Notes: generated by a model not told the origin, from the sequence alone. A stretch of 19,006 nucleotides of DNA from an uncultured Campylobacter sp. (GCF_938030785.1 NZ_CALHIK010000156.1:1-19006); one strand, 5' to 3'; counted from the stretch's first letter, positions 6,408-14,241 are shown. Program-made: numbers and translations.

Positions 6408-7295
6408 CTAGATCATCTTTCCGACGAGTTTTTCTTTAAATTCTTTATAAATTTCAGGCCCTGCGTGTTTGTATTCGCTCGTCAGCTTGTTGTGAAATTC
6501 CGCCATATCGCCGCCGCTTTCGCGGTAGAGCTTGATCGCGTTTCGCCTTACGGCGCCGTCTTTTAAGTCGCTATCATAGGCGATGCTCGCGTATAGCGTT
6601 CGCGCGCCGTCCTTGATCTCGCGGTAGGCTTCGCAGCCTTTGGCTCTGCCGAGCTTTGCGACGCACGCGGCATAGAGGGCTTGCAGACTCACGCACTGGG
6701 GTATCAGCGCCTCCGCCGCGGCAATGTCCGCTTTGGCGATTTTAAAATTTGCAGCCTTTTGTTCCTGTTGTGTAGCCTTCGGCTCCTGCTTAGCGATTTT
6801 GGGCTCCTGCTTTGCGGCTTTTACCCCTTGCTTTTGAGTCTTTGGCTCCTGCTTTGTAGCTTTCGGCTCCGCTTTTTGGGCTTTTTTCTCCGCCGTACCG
6901 TTTGCTTTGCCTTGCTTTGTGTTCGCCCCTGCGGCGTGCGAGGCTAGACTGATCTTTTCAAATTTAGGATTTTTGCGGTAGTTTAGATTATTAAAGAATT
7001 CTATCACGTCGTCGTAAAATTTATCGTTGCTGACGATGCCGATCTTGCCCTCCTGCCCGCAGAGCTTGCCCATCAAAAACACGATGATCTTATCCGCGAA
7101 GTCCTTTCTTTGCTTGCCGATCGTAAAAACCTCGCCTATGCTAACGCCCATCTTCGATAGGCGCGCAAGGGTCAAGGCGCCGATCTTTTTGGCGGTGTTG
7201 GAGACGATATTGAGCTCGTCGCCCTCTTTGAGATTTACGACGTCAAAGATATTATCGACGTCGATATTTTCGTCGTCTATGATAAAGTGCGTCAA
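6408..7295 (-). CDS. PIN-like (NYN/PIN7-type) nuclease-domain protein with heptad-repeat linker
   Basis: The N-terminal 110 residues fit a PIN-like nuclease fold. An acidic start FIIDDEN (residues 4-10) is followed by KKIGALTL, KDFADKIIVFLMGKL (64-78) with an Asp at the usual position, and GIVSNDKFYDDV (86-97), which resembles the closing SxDxxF motif. Such domains often cleave structured or double-stranded RNA. Residues 143-184 are six units of a 7-residue repeat (EPKATKQ type) forming a Lys/Gln-rich linker. The C-terminal part (185-295) is helical, basic and of unknown family. The start codon is TTG, with AAAGGA about 6 bases upstream. It follows the broken acetyltransferase gene by 15 bases, so the two were probably one transcript. 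Catalytic activity is inferred. Confidence 0.75.
   Translation of the reverse strand: MTHFIIDDENIDVDNIFDVVNLKEGDELNIVSNTAKKIGALTLARLSKMGVSIGEVFTIGKQRKDFADKIIVFLMGKLCGQEGKIGIVSNDKFYDDVIEFFNNLNYRKNPKFEKISLASHAAGANTKQGKANGTAEKKAQKAEPKATKQEPKTQKQGVKAAKQEPKIAKQEPKATQQEQKAANFKIAKADIAAAEALIPQCVSLQALYAACVAKLGRAKGCEAYREIKDGARTLYASIAYDSDLKDGAVRRNAIKLYRESGGDMAEFHNKLTSEYKHAGPEIYKEFKEKLVGKMI
6744..6869 (-). repeat. Six-unit 21-bp tandem repeat coding for a heptapeptide
   Basis: On the minus strand the units encode EPKATKQ, EPKTQKQ, GVKAAKQ, EPKIAKQ, EPKATQQ and EQKAANF in direct register. At the DNA level the units share a GGCTCCTGCTTTG-like core on the plus strand. The in-frame 21-bp period would allow copy-number change without frameshift. 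Confidence 0.8.
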
Positions 7296-7310
7296 AGTTT
7301 TTCCTTTAAA

Positions 7311-8082
7311 TTAAATTTCAATGCCCGCGCTCGCGCAAATTTCATCTCTAAAGCGCGCAAAAGGTCTCATCGCGGGCTGATTTTGCAGATGCTCGCCGAT
7401 GGGCTTTTGCATCCACGCCATATCGTACCAGCGGCCAAATTTATAGGCGCAGCGCTTGAATCTGCCGACGAAGCGAAAGCCCATGCGCTCGTGAAATCGC
7501 ACGCTAGCGTCGTTTAGATATTCGTCATCCCCGCAAGCGATGCACGCGTTCATATCTACGATGTTTTGAGCCCTGAGCGCGCTGTAGTGCCTCGTAGAGC
7601 AGCCTGCCGATGCTCAGAGCGTGCGCGTTTCGCGATACATAGACCGAGCTTTCCGCCGACCAATCGTATGCCGCGCGCTCTTTGAAAACCGAAGCGTAGG
7701 CATAGCCGAGGATTTGATTCGGTTTTAAATTTACGCCGCTTTGCTTTGGCGCGGCGATTAAATTTGCGCCATTTTGTTTCATCGCGGCGTTTGTGCGATC
7801 TCGCACCTCGTCTGCGGGCGAAATTTCACCCTCTGTGCCCGCCGCGCTTGCGGAAATTTTAAAATTTTCATCCCGTTCATCGTTTGCGCCTGCCGCCTCG
7901 TCGCTTACGTAAGCGAGCAGATAGGGGTATCTTTGCAGCGTTTGCTCGATGCGCTCCGCAAATTCCGCGGCGCCGGGCACGTCATATTCGAAGCTGATCG
8001 CCGTTTGCTTTACGTAAGACGCGTAAATTTCAAGCAGTGCCTCCGCATCTTGCGGCGTTGCGAGCCGTAGCTTTATCCGCAT
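7311..8082 (-). pseudogene. PAT/Bar-like GNAT N-acetyltransferase, frameshifted and carrying a 63-residue insert
   Basis: The first part (8082 down to about 7580) has the start of a phosphinothricin-acetyltransferase-like GNAT: RLATPQDAEALLEIY, ISFEYDVP, GYAYASVFKERAAYDWSAESSVYV and IGRLLYEAL. The frame is then lost. The rest continues in another frame from about 7580 to 7311 with LRAQNIVDMNACIACG, SVRFHERMGFRFVGRF and YKFGRWYDMAWMQK. The break lies in a CGCGC run near 7575-7585. Loss of two bases or gain of one explains it, and loss of CG best keeps the family's usual length. Residues 61-123 are a low-complexity insert between strands where the family normally has only a few residues. The start has AAAGGAG. 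A sequencing error, rather than a true mutation, cannot be excluded. Confidence 0.78.
7725..7790 (-). repeat. Two imperfect 33-bp direct repeats inside the acetyltransferase insert
   Basis: Units 7725-7757 and 7758-7790 both begin TTAAATTT on the plus strand and end in CGCGGCG plus one base, with about 26 of 33 positions identical. On the minus strand they encode NGANLIAA and SGVNLKPN-like segments. The period is divisible by three, so the frame is kept. Confidence 0.65.
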
Positions 8083-8206
8083 AAAATCTCCTTTAAATTT
8101 CGCCGTTTTATATAATTTCGGTTTTAAGCTTATCTAAATTTACCGCCGTAATTTGGCTTTTAAATTTAGCGGGAATTTTATCTTGCGCGCAAAACGGCTA
8201 AATTTC

Positions 8207-8257
8207 AGAGGCGTGTTTGAGCGCGTAAATTTTAAAATTTAACCCGCGCGAGCCTCT
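8207..8257 (-). terminator. Long nested hairpin after the YciI gene
   Basis: Outer arms AGAGGC (8207-8212) and GCCTCT (8252-8257) enclose a second stem of GCGCG/CGCGC around the perfect 16-nt palindrome TAAATTTTAAAATTTA. It overlaps the stop codon of the YciI gene. There is no strong U-tract, but the position and strength fit transcription termination or 3'-end protection on the minus strand. Confidence 0.5.
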
Positions 8258-8546
8258 ATTCGCCGAAAAGTCGCCAAAACTCGGGCGCAAATTTCGTCGG
8301 CGTAAATTCTATGACCTCGTATTTTGCGACGCCGTTTTGAAAGAACGGATCTTGCGCGATGATCTCATCAAGCTCCGCGCGGTCTTTGGCGTTGATTAAG
8401 ATGATACCGCCGGTGCGAGGGACTTTGCGCCCCGAGCAGATAAATTTATCCGCCGCAAAAAATTTATCTAAAAATGCGTTGTGTTCGTTGATGAAGCGGT
8501 CCGCTTCGCTTGCGTCCTTGACGTAGGTGAGGTTTGCAATAAACAT
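8256..8546 (-). CDS. YciI family protein
   Basis: This 96-residue protein fits the YciI (ferredoxin-like, DGPF-related) family. It has MFIANLTYV at the N terminus, a conserved His in NEHNAFLDKFF, SGRKVPRTGGIILI in the middle, and DPFFQNGVAKYEVIEFTP at the end. I place the start at 8546 because AAAGGAT lies just upstream; an in-frame ATG 39 bases earlier has no such site and would add a basic tail unlike the family. YciI proteins are small soluble enzymes or dehydratase-like proteins of mostly unknown role. It stands alone between comEC-like and acetyltransferase genes, with a strong hairpin at its 3' end. Confidence 0.88.
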   Translation of the reverse strand: MFIANLTYVKDASEADRFINEHNAFLDKFFAADKFICSGRKVPRTGGIILINAKDRAELDEIIAQDPFFQNGVAKYEVIEFTPTKFAPEFWRLFGE

Positions 8547-8626
8547 TTTGATCCTTTTGTGAGATTTGAAGCGCGATTTTAGCATAAAATTCCAACGGAT
8601 AAAATTCCCGCTGGAATTTTCGCGCG

Positions 8627-9880
8627 CTACGTTATAAAAAATATCGGTGAAATTCCGATTATCGCGCAGCCAAGCGCTGCGTAGCGAAGCTTTATCGCAG
8701 CAAGCGCGCAGATGTTTGCGAGCGCGAAAAGAAGCGGCGAAATTTGCGCCTGAAAGCTCGGCAGAGTAAAGTTTAAAAACGCAAGCAGCGGCGTATCGAG
8801 CGCGCCGCCGAGCCCGAATAGATGCAAAAATATGCTTAGCGGATAAAAGATTACAAACACGTATCCCAGCGGCATGACGCTAAGCTGCTGTAGCGAAGCG
8901 GTCGGGAAGAAATAATAGACCGCCGCGTTCATGCTGAGCCAAACGTAGAGGTTAAAAAGTATGACGTTCTGCCAGAGCTTAAATTTGGGCGCGAAGTGGT
9001 GCAAGTAGAGAAAGATATACAGCACGCCGAGGCAGGAGAAATAAAATCCGATCGAAAAGGCCAGGTGCGGGAAAAATGCGAGCAGAAGCGCGATCGTTAG
9101 GAAGAGGTTCGTAAATTTAAGTACGTAGAAATTTCGCATCGCTAGGTAAAATCCCACGCAGCACATCGCAAGCGAGCGCAGAAAACTCGGCGTGAAATCA
9201 AGCACGAAGAGATATCCGCTCATCAGCACGATCACAAAGACGCTAAGATCGCGCTTAGCGCTGCGGTATGGAAAGTAGCGATCCTGAAAATAGCGATAGA
9301 TCGGCATCGCGAGCAGAAAGACCGTGCTAAAGATGATGCCCAGATGAAAGCCGCTGATCGAGATGATGTGCGCTATGCCCCAGTTCGTCACGCTGGCGCG
9401 GAGCGGTTTTGAAATTTCGGTCGCAAAATACAGCGCGGAGTAAAGATCCGCCGCCATCTCATCTTTGTGCTGAGCGCGAACGAAGCTTATCGCGCGCCAT
9501 TTTGCCCCGGAGGGCGCAAGCTCGTCTCCGATTTTAAAGCTTGGCGCGTAAAAGCGCTGCTTTAAAAAATCTAAAAATTTTACGTTTTTGGTTACGATGC
9601 CGATATTTACGCGCGCGAAGCGGTGAAATTCCCGCCCGAGCCCAGCGGTCGTGTAGAGGGTGAAATCCGCCGTTTTGAGCTTTAGCACCGTGTAGGTGCG
9701 GCCGCGCTCGTTGGTTTTGGCGTAGGCGTTTAAAATTTGCGCGTCGTAAAAGGCGTAGTTTTTCTCGCGGAATTCTCTGAATTCATAAAATTTTAGACCT
9801 AAGTTTAGCGATAAAATTCCAAGCAAAATGAGCAGAAAGTATAAAATTTCACGTTTGCGGTAAAAGAGTTGAAGCTTCAC
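8627..9880 (-). CDS. ComEC/Rec2 competence-type membrane protein (core domain only)
   Basis: This 417-residue protein has an N-terminal transmembrane segment (residues 12-28) and a soluble beta-rich region (about 40-130). The ComEC signature HIISISGFHLGII lies at 171-183, followed by six or more transmembrane helices. ComEC forms the inner-membrane channel for single-stranded DNA during natural transformation. Neither the long ComEC form nor a C-terminal metallo-beta-lactamase domain is present; short versions of about 420 residues are, as I recall, normal in Campylobacter. The start codon is GTG with no clear ribosome binding site. The frame is closed by a TAA twelve bases upstream, so a longer start is not possible. 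Confidence 0.85.
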   Translation of the reverse strand: MKLQLFYRKREILYFLLILLGILSLNLGLKFYEFREFREKNYAFYDAQILNAYAKTNERGRTYTVLKLKTADFTLYTTAGLGREFHRFARVNIGIVTKNVKFLDFLKQRFYAPSFKIGDELAPSGAKWRAISFVRAQHKDEMAADLYSALYFATEISKPLRASVTNWGIAHIISISGFHLGIIFSTVFLLAMPIYRYFQDRYFPYRSAKRDLSVFVIVLMSGYLFVLDFTPSFLRSLAMCCVGFYLAMRNFYVLKFTNLFLTIALLLAFFPHLAFSIGFYFSCLGVLYIFLYLHHFAPKFKLWQNVILFNLYVWLSMNAAVYYFFPTASLQQLSVMPLGYVFVIFYPLSIFLHLFGLGGALDTPLLAFLNFTLPSFQAQISPLLFALANICALAAIKLRYAALGCAIIGISPIFFIT

Positions 9881-9950
9881 GGGCGGTATTTAAGTTCGCG
9901 CGACGGAATTTTAAAAGCTCACGCGCGGCAAAATTCTAAAATTCCAGGGC

Positions 9951-9994
9951 TTTATGCCGCCCCGCCTCGTAAAAACCGGGCGGCGCGGCATAAA
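9951..9994 (-). terminator. Strong hairpin after glnA
   Basis: Ten perfectly paired bases TTTATGCCGC / GCGGCATAAA (9951-9960 with 9985-9994) continue, after a C-C mismatch, into CCGCC/GGCGG around a 12-base loop. It begins 8 bases after the glnA stop on the minus strand. The T-tract is short, so it could terminate in either direction or cap the glnA mRNA. Confidence 0.6.
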
Positions 9995-10001
9995 TTCGGT
10001 C

Positions 10002-11429
10002 TTAGCACGAATAGTTCGTAGCAAACTCAAACGGCGTAGGGCGCGCCTCGTAAGGCCAAACCTGCGTTTCAAATTTAAAATGCTGATAGGTCTCGATAAA
10101 AAGCTCGCTCATTATCGGGCGCAGATACTCATTATCGCGGATCACCGCCTCTAGGCTGCCGCGAAGCGTGTGCGGAAGCTGCTCGATGCCGCGCTCGCGA
10201 ATTTCATCTAGGTGCAGCTTGAATAAATTTTCATCCATCGGCCCGACCGGCTCGGTTTTGTTTTTGATGCCGTCGATTCCCGCCATCAGCATCGCCGCGA
10301 ACGCCAAATACGGGCACGCCGTGCTGTCTGGAAAGCGCATCTCCGCACGCACGGAGTTCTCGCCGCTGCCGTAAGGGATACGGATCGAAGCCGAGCGGTT
10401 TTGGCTCGAATAAGTTAGAATGGACGGCGCCTCAAAGCCCGGGATTAGGCGCTTGTAGCTGTTAGTGCTCGGGTTCGTAAACGCCGCGACGCTGCGCGCA
10501 TGCTTTAGCACGCCGCCGATATACCATCTGGCCGCATCGCTTAAATTTGCGTAGTTGCCCTTTTTGTAAAAGGTATTTTTGCCCTTTTTCCATATCGATT
10601 GGTGCACGTGCATTCCGCTGCCGTTATCGCCGTAGAGCGGTTTTGGCATAAAGGTCGCGGTCTTGCCGTTTAGGTGCGCGACCATCTTTACGACGTATTT
10701 ATATTTTTGCACGTTGTCGGCGGCCTCGACGAGAGTGCCGTATTTGACGCCGATCTCGCCCTGGCCTTGCGCTACTTCGTGGTGACAGATGAAGGTCTCA
10801 AGCCCGATCTGTTCAAGTACTTTTAGCATCTCGGCGCGCAGATCGACCATCGAATCGACGGGCTGGACAGGGAAGTAGCCGCCCTTTACGCCCGGGCGGT
10901 GGCCGCTATTAAAGCCGTCTTTGTAGTTTTTGCCGCTGTTCCAATGCCCCTCTTCGGTATCTACCTTAAACATCGCGCAGTTCATATCGTCGATGATCTT
11001 TACGTCGTCGAAAACGAAAAACTCATTCTCCGGCCCGAAATAGCAGGTATCTCCAAGGCCCGTAGTTTGCAGAAACTGCTCGGCTTTTTTAGCGATCGAA
11101 CGCGGGCATTTTTCGTAAAGCTCGTTTTTGTAGATGTCGTAAACGTCGCAGATGACGATGATCGTAACGTCCGCGGTGAACGGGTCTAAAAACGCCGTTT
11201 GCACGTCGGGCTTTAGCATCATATCGGATTTGTCGATCGGCTGCCACGCCTCTACCGAGCTCGCGTCGAACGGAATTCCGTCGGCGAAGTCCTTCGGTAG
11301 GCGCTTGTAGTTGTAGGAGACGTGGTGCCAGGTGCCCTTTAGATCGGTAAATCTAAAATCCACGAACTCGATCTCGTTTTCATCGCAAAATTTAAAAAAT
11401 TCCTTCACGTCATTAACAAATTTTCCCAT
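10002..11429 (-). CDS. glnA: Glutamine synthetase type I
   Basis: This 475-residue protein makes glutamine from glutamate, ammonia and ATP and forms a cytoplasmic dodecamer. It has the GS beta-grasp start (RFTDLKGTWHHV, residues 26-37) and FGPENEFFVF at 131-140 with metal-binding Glu. GEIGVKYGTL is at 224-233, NGSGMHVHQSIW at 269-280, and KRLIPGFEAPSILTYSSQNR at 326-345. Length and motifs fit the GSI-beta group, but the usual adenylylation site NLY is NLF here (residues 401-403; Phe codon at 10221-10223). Regulation by GlnE-type adenylylation should therefore be absent. A GCCCG/CGGGC hairpin sits just before the AAAAAGGA ribosome binding site. It is a single gene between two hairpins. Confidence 0.96.
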   Translation of the reverse strand: MGKFVNDVKEFFKFCDENEIEFVDFRFTDLKGTWHHVSYNYKRLPKDFADGIPFDASSVEAWQPIDKSDMMLKPDVQTAFLDPFTADVTIIVICDVYDIYKNELYEKCPRSIAKKAEQFLQTTGLGDTCYFGPENEFFVFDDVKIIDDMNCAMFKVDTEEGHWNSGKNYKDGFNSGHRPGVKGGYFPVQPVDSMVDLRAEMLKVLEQIGLETFICHHEVAQGQGEIGVKYGTLVEAADNVQKYKYVVKMVAHLNGKTATFMPKPLYGDNGSGMHVHQSIWKKGKNTFYKKGNYANLSDAARWYIGGVLKHARSVAAFTNPSTNSYKRLIPGFEAPSILTYSSQNRSASIRIPYGSGENSVRAEMRFPDSTACPYLAFAAMLMAGIDGIKNKTEPVGPMDENLFKLHLDEIRERGIEQLPHTLRGSLEAVIRDNEYLRPIMSELFIETYQHFKFETQVWPYEARPTPFEFATNYSC

Positions 11430-11446
11430 ATTTTTTCCTTTTTCTC

Positions 11447-11459
11447 GCCCGTTTCGGGC
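11447..11459 (-). promoter_or_regulatory. glnA: glnA leader hairpin next to the ribosome binding site
   Basis: On the minus strand GCCCG-AAA-CGGGC forms a perfect 5-bp stem with a 3-base loop. It ends a few bases before the AAAAAGGA of glnA. A candidate -10 (TAAAAT, 11480 to 11475) lies upstream. It could tune translation or protect the mRNA end; no known riboswitch is recognised. Confidence 0.4.
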
Positions 11460-11522
11460 TAAATTTAACGGCAGATTTTAACATTATTTAGTTGAAATTC
11501 GACTTTATTTGCGCCGTTTTGC

Positions 11523-11551
11523 GCGGTGCAATTTTTAAAATTTTGCACCGC
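11523..11551 (-). terminator. Perfect 9-bp hairpin between the PHP gene and glnA
   Basis: GCGGTGCAA (11523-11531) and TTGCACCGC (11543-11551) pair perfectly around an AT-rich loop. It lies 70 bases after the stop of the PHP phosphatase gene and before the glnA promoter region. A second, weaker GCCGCT/AGCGGC hairpin is at 11580-11610. Termination of the PHP transcript is the likely role; the U-tract is weak. Confidence 0.5.
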
Positions 11552-11622
11552 CGAAAATTTTAAAATTTTAAAATTTCTCGCCGCTGCGCCTTTTTAAATT
11601 TAAAAGCGGCTACCGTTAAAAT

Positions 11623-12411
11623 TTACGCCAGACTTACAAACTGCCGCTCGCGATTTTTGAAAACAGCGATCTTATCGTAGCCGAACTCGCGCGCTTTGGC
11701 GTAAATTTTATCGTAATTTAGCGCCACTTGAGCTACCGAGTGCGCGTCCGAGCTAAGCGTGATCGGCACATCTGCATCCGCTAGCATAGCCAAAAGCGCG
11801 TCGCTTGGATAAATTTCATTTGCGGGCTTGCGAAGCCCCGCGGAGTTTAGCTCCACGACGATGCCGCTTTTTTTGATCGCGTTTATCGCGCCGCCTGCCA
11901 AAACTCTGATATCTTTTTTCGGAGTAAATTTAAAAATTTTAATCAGATCCATGTGCCCTAAAATGTCGAATTTGCCGCTTCTGCACAGCGCGCAGATCAG
12001 CGCAAAGTATTCGCGATAAACGTCGTCTATTTCGCGCCCGCTCCACTGATCTAAAAATTCCTCGTTATCAAAGCCCCAGTTGTTTAAAAAATGCACCGAG
12101 CCGATGAGATAATCAATCTTGCGCGCGAAAATCCGCTCATCCATTAGCTCTTTTTTCGTCATAAAATCGACCTCATATCCCAGCCGCACGTCGATCCGCC
12201 CGCTAAACTCATCTCGCAGATCCCTAATCGTCCGCTCGTAAAGCTCCATCTGCTCGAAGCTCATTCGGTATTTTTGATCGAAGTTCATCGGCGCGTGATC
12301 CGCAAAGCCGAAAATTTCTATGCCTCGTGCGATTGCCGCTTCCAAATACTGTCGCGGCTCGCCGTTAGCGTGGTTGCAAAGATAGGTGTGGTTGTGTAGA
12401 TCGACCCTCAT
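11623..12411 (-). CDS. PHP-domain phosphatase, histidinol-phosphatase (HisJ) type
   Basis: This 262-residue protein has the full set of PHP metal ligands: H6 and H8 in DLHNHTYLCNH, H39 in GFADHAP, E80 in LGYEVDF, H107 in GSVHF, H153 in LGHMD, and D222/H224 in LSSDAHS. The length and the FADHAP and GSVHF patterns fit the HisJ family, which removes phosphate from histidinol phosphate in histidine synthesis. No other his gene is near, and some Campylobacter carry a HisB-type enzyme, so another phosphate ester may be the substrate. The ATG follows GGAGG at good spacing. It diverges from the U32 gene across a 64-base promoter region. Confidence 0.85.
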   Translation of the reverse strand: MRVDLHNHTYLCNHANGEPRQYLEAAIARGIEIFGFADHAPMNFDQKYRMSFEQMELYERTIRDLRDEFSGRIDVRLGYEVDFMTKKELMDERIFARKIDYLIGSVHFLNNWGFDNEEFLDQWSGREIDDVYREYFALICALCRSGKFDILGHMDLIKIFKFTPKKDIRVLAGGAINAIKKSGIVVELNSAGLRKPANEIYPSDALLAMLADADVPITLSSDAHSVAQVALNYDKIYAKAREFGYDKIAVFKNRERQFVSLA

Positions 12412-12475
12412 CGCGCCTCCTTAAATAAAATTTTGGCTAAATTGTAGTAAAATCGCGCTTAAAAAATCACTAGGA

Positions 12476-13744
12476 ATGTATTTGAAAAAACCCGAACTCT
12501 TAGCTCCTGCTGGGAATTTAACGAAACTAAAAATCGCCCTGGCTTACGGCGCGGACGCCGTGTATGCAAGCACCGGCTCATTTTCGCTGCGCCAGCGAAG
12601 CGCGAAGGAATTTAGCAAGGAAAGCTTTGCGCAGGGCGTCGCGTACGCGCACGAGCGCGGCAAGAAGCTTTATGCGACCGTAAACGGCTTTGCGACCAAC
12701 GGTCAGCTAGGAAACATCGAAAGGCATTTGGAATTTCTTCGCGATCTGCGCGTAGATGGAATTTTAATCGCCACTTTGGGCGTTGCGAGCCTCGCGCGAG
12801 CCGTAGCGCCTGAGATTCCGATTCACATCTCAACTCAGGCTAACGTGCTAAATTATCTGGATGCGCAGGTTTGGGCGGAGCTCGGCGCCGTCCGCATCGT
12901 CGCGGCGCGCGAAATGACGCTCAAAGACGCCGTAGAGATCAAAGAAAAAATTCCGAACCTAGAGATCGAAATTTTCGTGCACGGCTCGATGTGTTTCGCA
13001 TACAGCGGGCGCTGTCTTGTTAGCGCGGTGCAAAGCGGACGCTTTAGCAACCGCGGAAGCTGCGCGAACGACTGCAGATTTAACTACGAGCTTTACGCGA
13101 AAAACCCCGAAACCAGCGCGCTTTTCCGCTTACAAGAGCGCGAAGGGGAGGGTACTTTCGTAATGAATGCGAAGGATCTTAGCCTCATTTCGCACGTGCA
13201 AAAGATCATGCAAACGGGCGCGATCGACAGCTTTAAAATCGAAGGGCGCACCAAGAGCGAATACTACGTCGCATGCGCTACAAATGCCTACCGCGCGGCG
13301 ATCGACGATGCCGCGAGCGATAAATTTGAGGCCGGCGTTTACGAGCGCGAGATAGCGACGCTTAAAAACCGCGGCTTTAGCGACGGATATTTGATAAAGC
13401 GCCCGTATGAGCGAGAGGATACGCAAAATTTAGACCGCAGCATCGAGCTTGGCACGCATCAGGTCTGCGCGATCTCGCAAGACGGCGAGTTTATAAGCGT
13501 CAAAGATAAAATTTTGCCAGGCGAGAGTTATGAAATTTTTGCTCCGCGCGGCTTTAAAATTTGCGCTTGCGATAATGAAATCGGCGAAATTTTTGAGCTT
13601 GACGGCAAGCCATATTTAAAATTTAAGAGGCTGCAAAGCCGCAGCGGTAAGGAATTTAGCGAGATTCACAGCGGCAATCTAAATGAGATTAAGCTGCCCG
13701 CGAAGCTTGCGGAGTTTTGCTTTTTAAGAAAGGAGATAGAATGA
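12476..13744 (+). CDS. U32 family peptidase / TrhP-like tRNA hydroxylation protein
   Basis: This 422-residue protein carries the U32 signature EIFVHGSMCFAYSGRCLVS at 165-183. Conserved cysteines C173, C180, C196 and C200 (GSCANDC) in U32/TrhP proteins are linked to iron-sulfur or metal binding. The N terminus KKPELLAPAGNLTKLKIAL is typical. Members such as YegQ/TrhP act in 5-hydroxyuridine formation at tRNA wobble U34, while older annotations call them collagenase-like proteases; I favour the tRNA role. AGGA directly abuts the ATG at 12476, so the TTG at 12482, six bases from AGGA, may be the true start and would give a family-like MKKPELLAPAG. The stop overlaps the purE start as ATGA. Confidence 0.9.
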   Translation: MYLKKPELLAPAGNLTKLKIALAYGADAVYASTGSFSLRQRSAKEFSKESFAQGVAYAHERGKKLYATVNGFATNGQLGNIERHLEFLRDLRVDGILIATLGVASLARAVAPEIPIHISTQANVLNYLDAQVWAELGAVRIVAAREMTLKDAVEIKEKIPNLEIEIFVHGSMCFAYSGRCLVSAVQSGRFSNRGSCANDCRFNYELYAKNPETSALFRLQEREGEGTFVMNAKDLSLISHVQKIMQTGAIDSFKIEGRTKSEYYVACATNAYRAAIDDAASDKFEAGVYEREIATLKNRGFSDGYLIKRPYEREDTQNLDRSIELGTHQVCAISQDGEFISVKDKILPGESYEIFAPRGFKICACDNEIGEIFELDGKPYLKFKRLQSRSGKEFSEIHSGNLNEIKLPAKLAEFCFLRKEIE

Positions 13745-14241
13745 AATTTGTTTCTATAATAATGGGCTCAAAGAGCGATTACGAGGTCGTTTACGAGGCG
13801 GCTAAAATTTTAAACGAATTCGGCGCGCCGTACGAGATGATCGTATCTTCGGCGCACAGAAGCCCCGCCCGCACGGCTAAATACGTCGCGGACGCCGAGA
13901 AAAAGGGCGCACAGGTTTTCATCTGTGCGGCGGGTATGGCGGCGCATCTTGCGGGCGCGGTCGCTGCGAATACGACCAAGCCGGTGCTGGGCGTCCCGCT
14001 CGGTGGCAGCGCGCTTGGCGGTGTAGATGCGCTGTATTCGACCGTGCAGATGCCTGCGGGCATCCCCGTCGCGACGCTTGCGATCGGCAAGGCGGGAGCG
14101 AAAAACGCGGCGTATCTGGCGTTGCAAATTTTAGCTCTAAACGACGAGGTTCTAAGCTCGAAGCTAAAGGCGGATCGCGCGGCAAAAGCGGAGACGCTGA
14201 AAAAGGACTCCGAGCAGATCGAAGTGCTGCTTGAGGGCTAG
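13741..14241 (+). CDS. purE: N5-carboxyaminoimidazole ribonucleotide mutase (PurE class I)
   Basis: This 166-residue protein converts N5-CAIR to CAIR in purine synthesis and is a cytoplasmic octamer. GSKSDYEV (residues 9-16), the SSAHRSP motif (36-42) with the catalytic His, and GMAAHLAGAVAANTTKPVLGVP (split around residue 75) are typical of class I PurE, as is the length. The start at 13741 is fixed by AAAGGAG and overlaps the U32 stop by 4 bases, implying translational coupling. An in-frame upstream start at 13717 would overlap the U32 gene needlessly. Two hairpins follow the gene. Confidence 0.96.
   Translation: MKFVSIIMGSKSDYEVVYEAAKILNEFGAPYEMIVSSAHRSPARTAKYVADAEKKGAQVFICAAGMAAHLAGAVAANTTKPVLGVPLGGSALGGVDALYSTVQMPAGIPVATLAIGKAGAKNAAYLALQILALNDEVLSSKLKADRAAKAETLKKDSEQIEVLLEG

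Noticed and set aside
6288..6566. Plus-strand open frame of 92 codons across the boundary region.
   Set aside because: It runs antisense into the PIN-like gene, has no ribosome binding site and has Arg/Leu/Ser-rich text typical of an antisense shadow.
6744..6869. Tandem repeats considered as a CRISPR array.
   Set aside because: The 21-bp units are contiguous with no spacers and encode an in-frame heptapeptide inside a protein.
13130..13426. Minus-strand open frame inside the U32 gene.
   Set aside because: It lies fully antisense to a well-conserved coding region, with no ribosome binding site or recognisable protein pattern.
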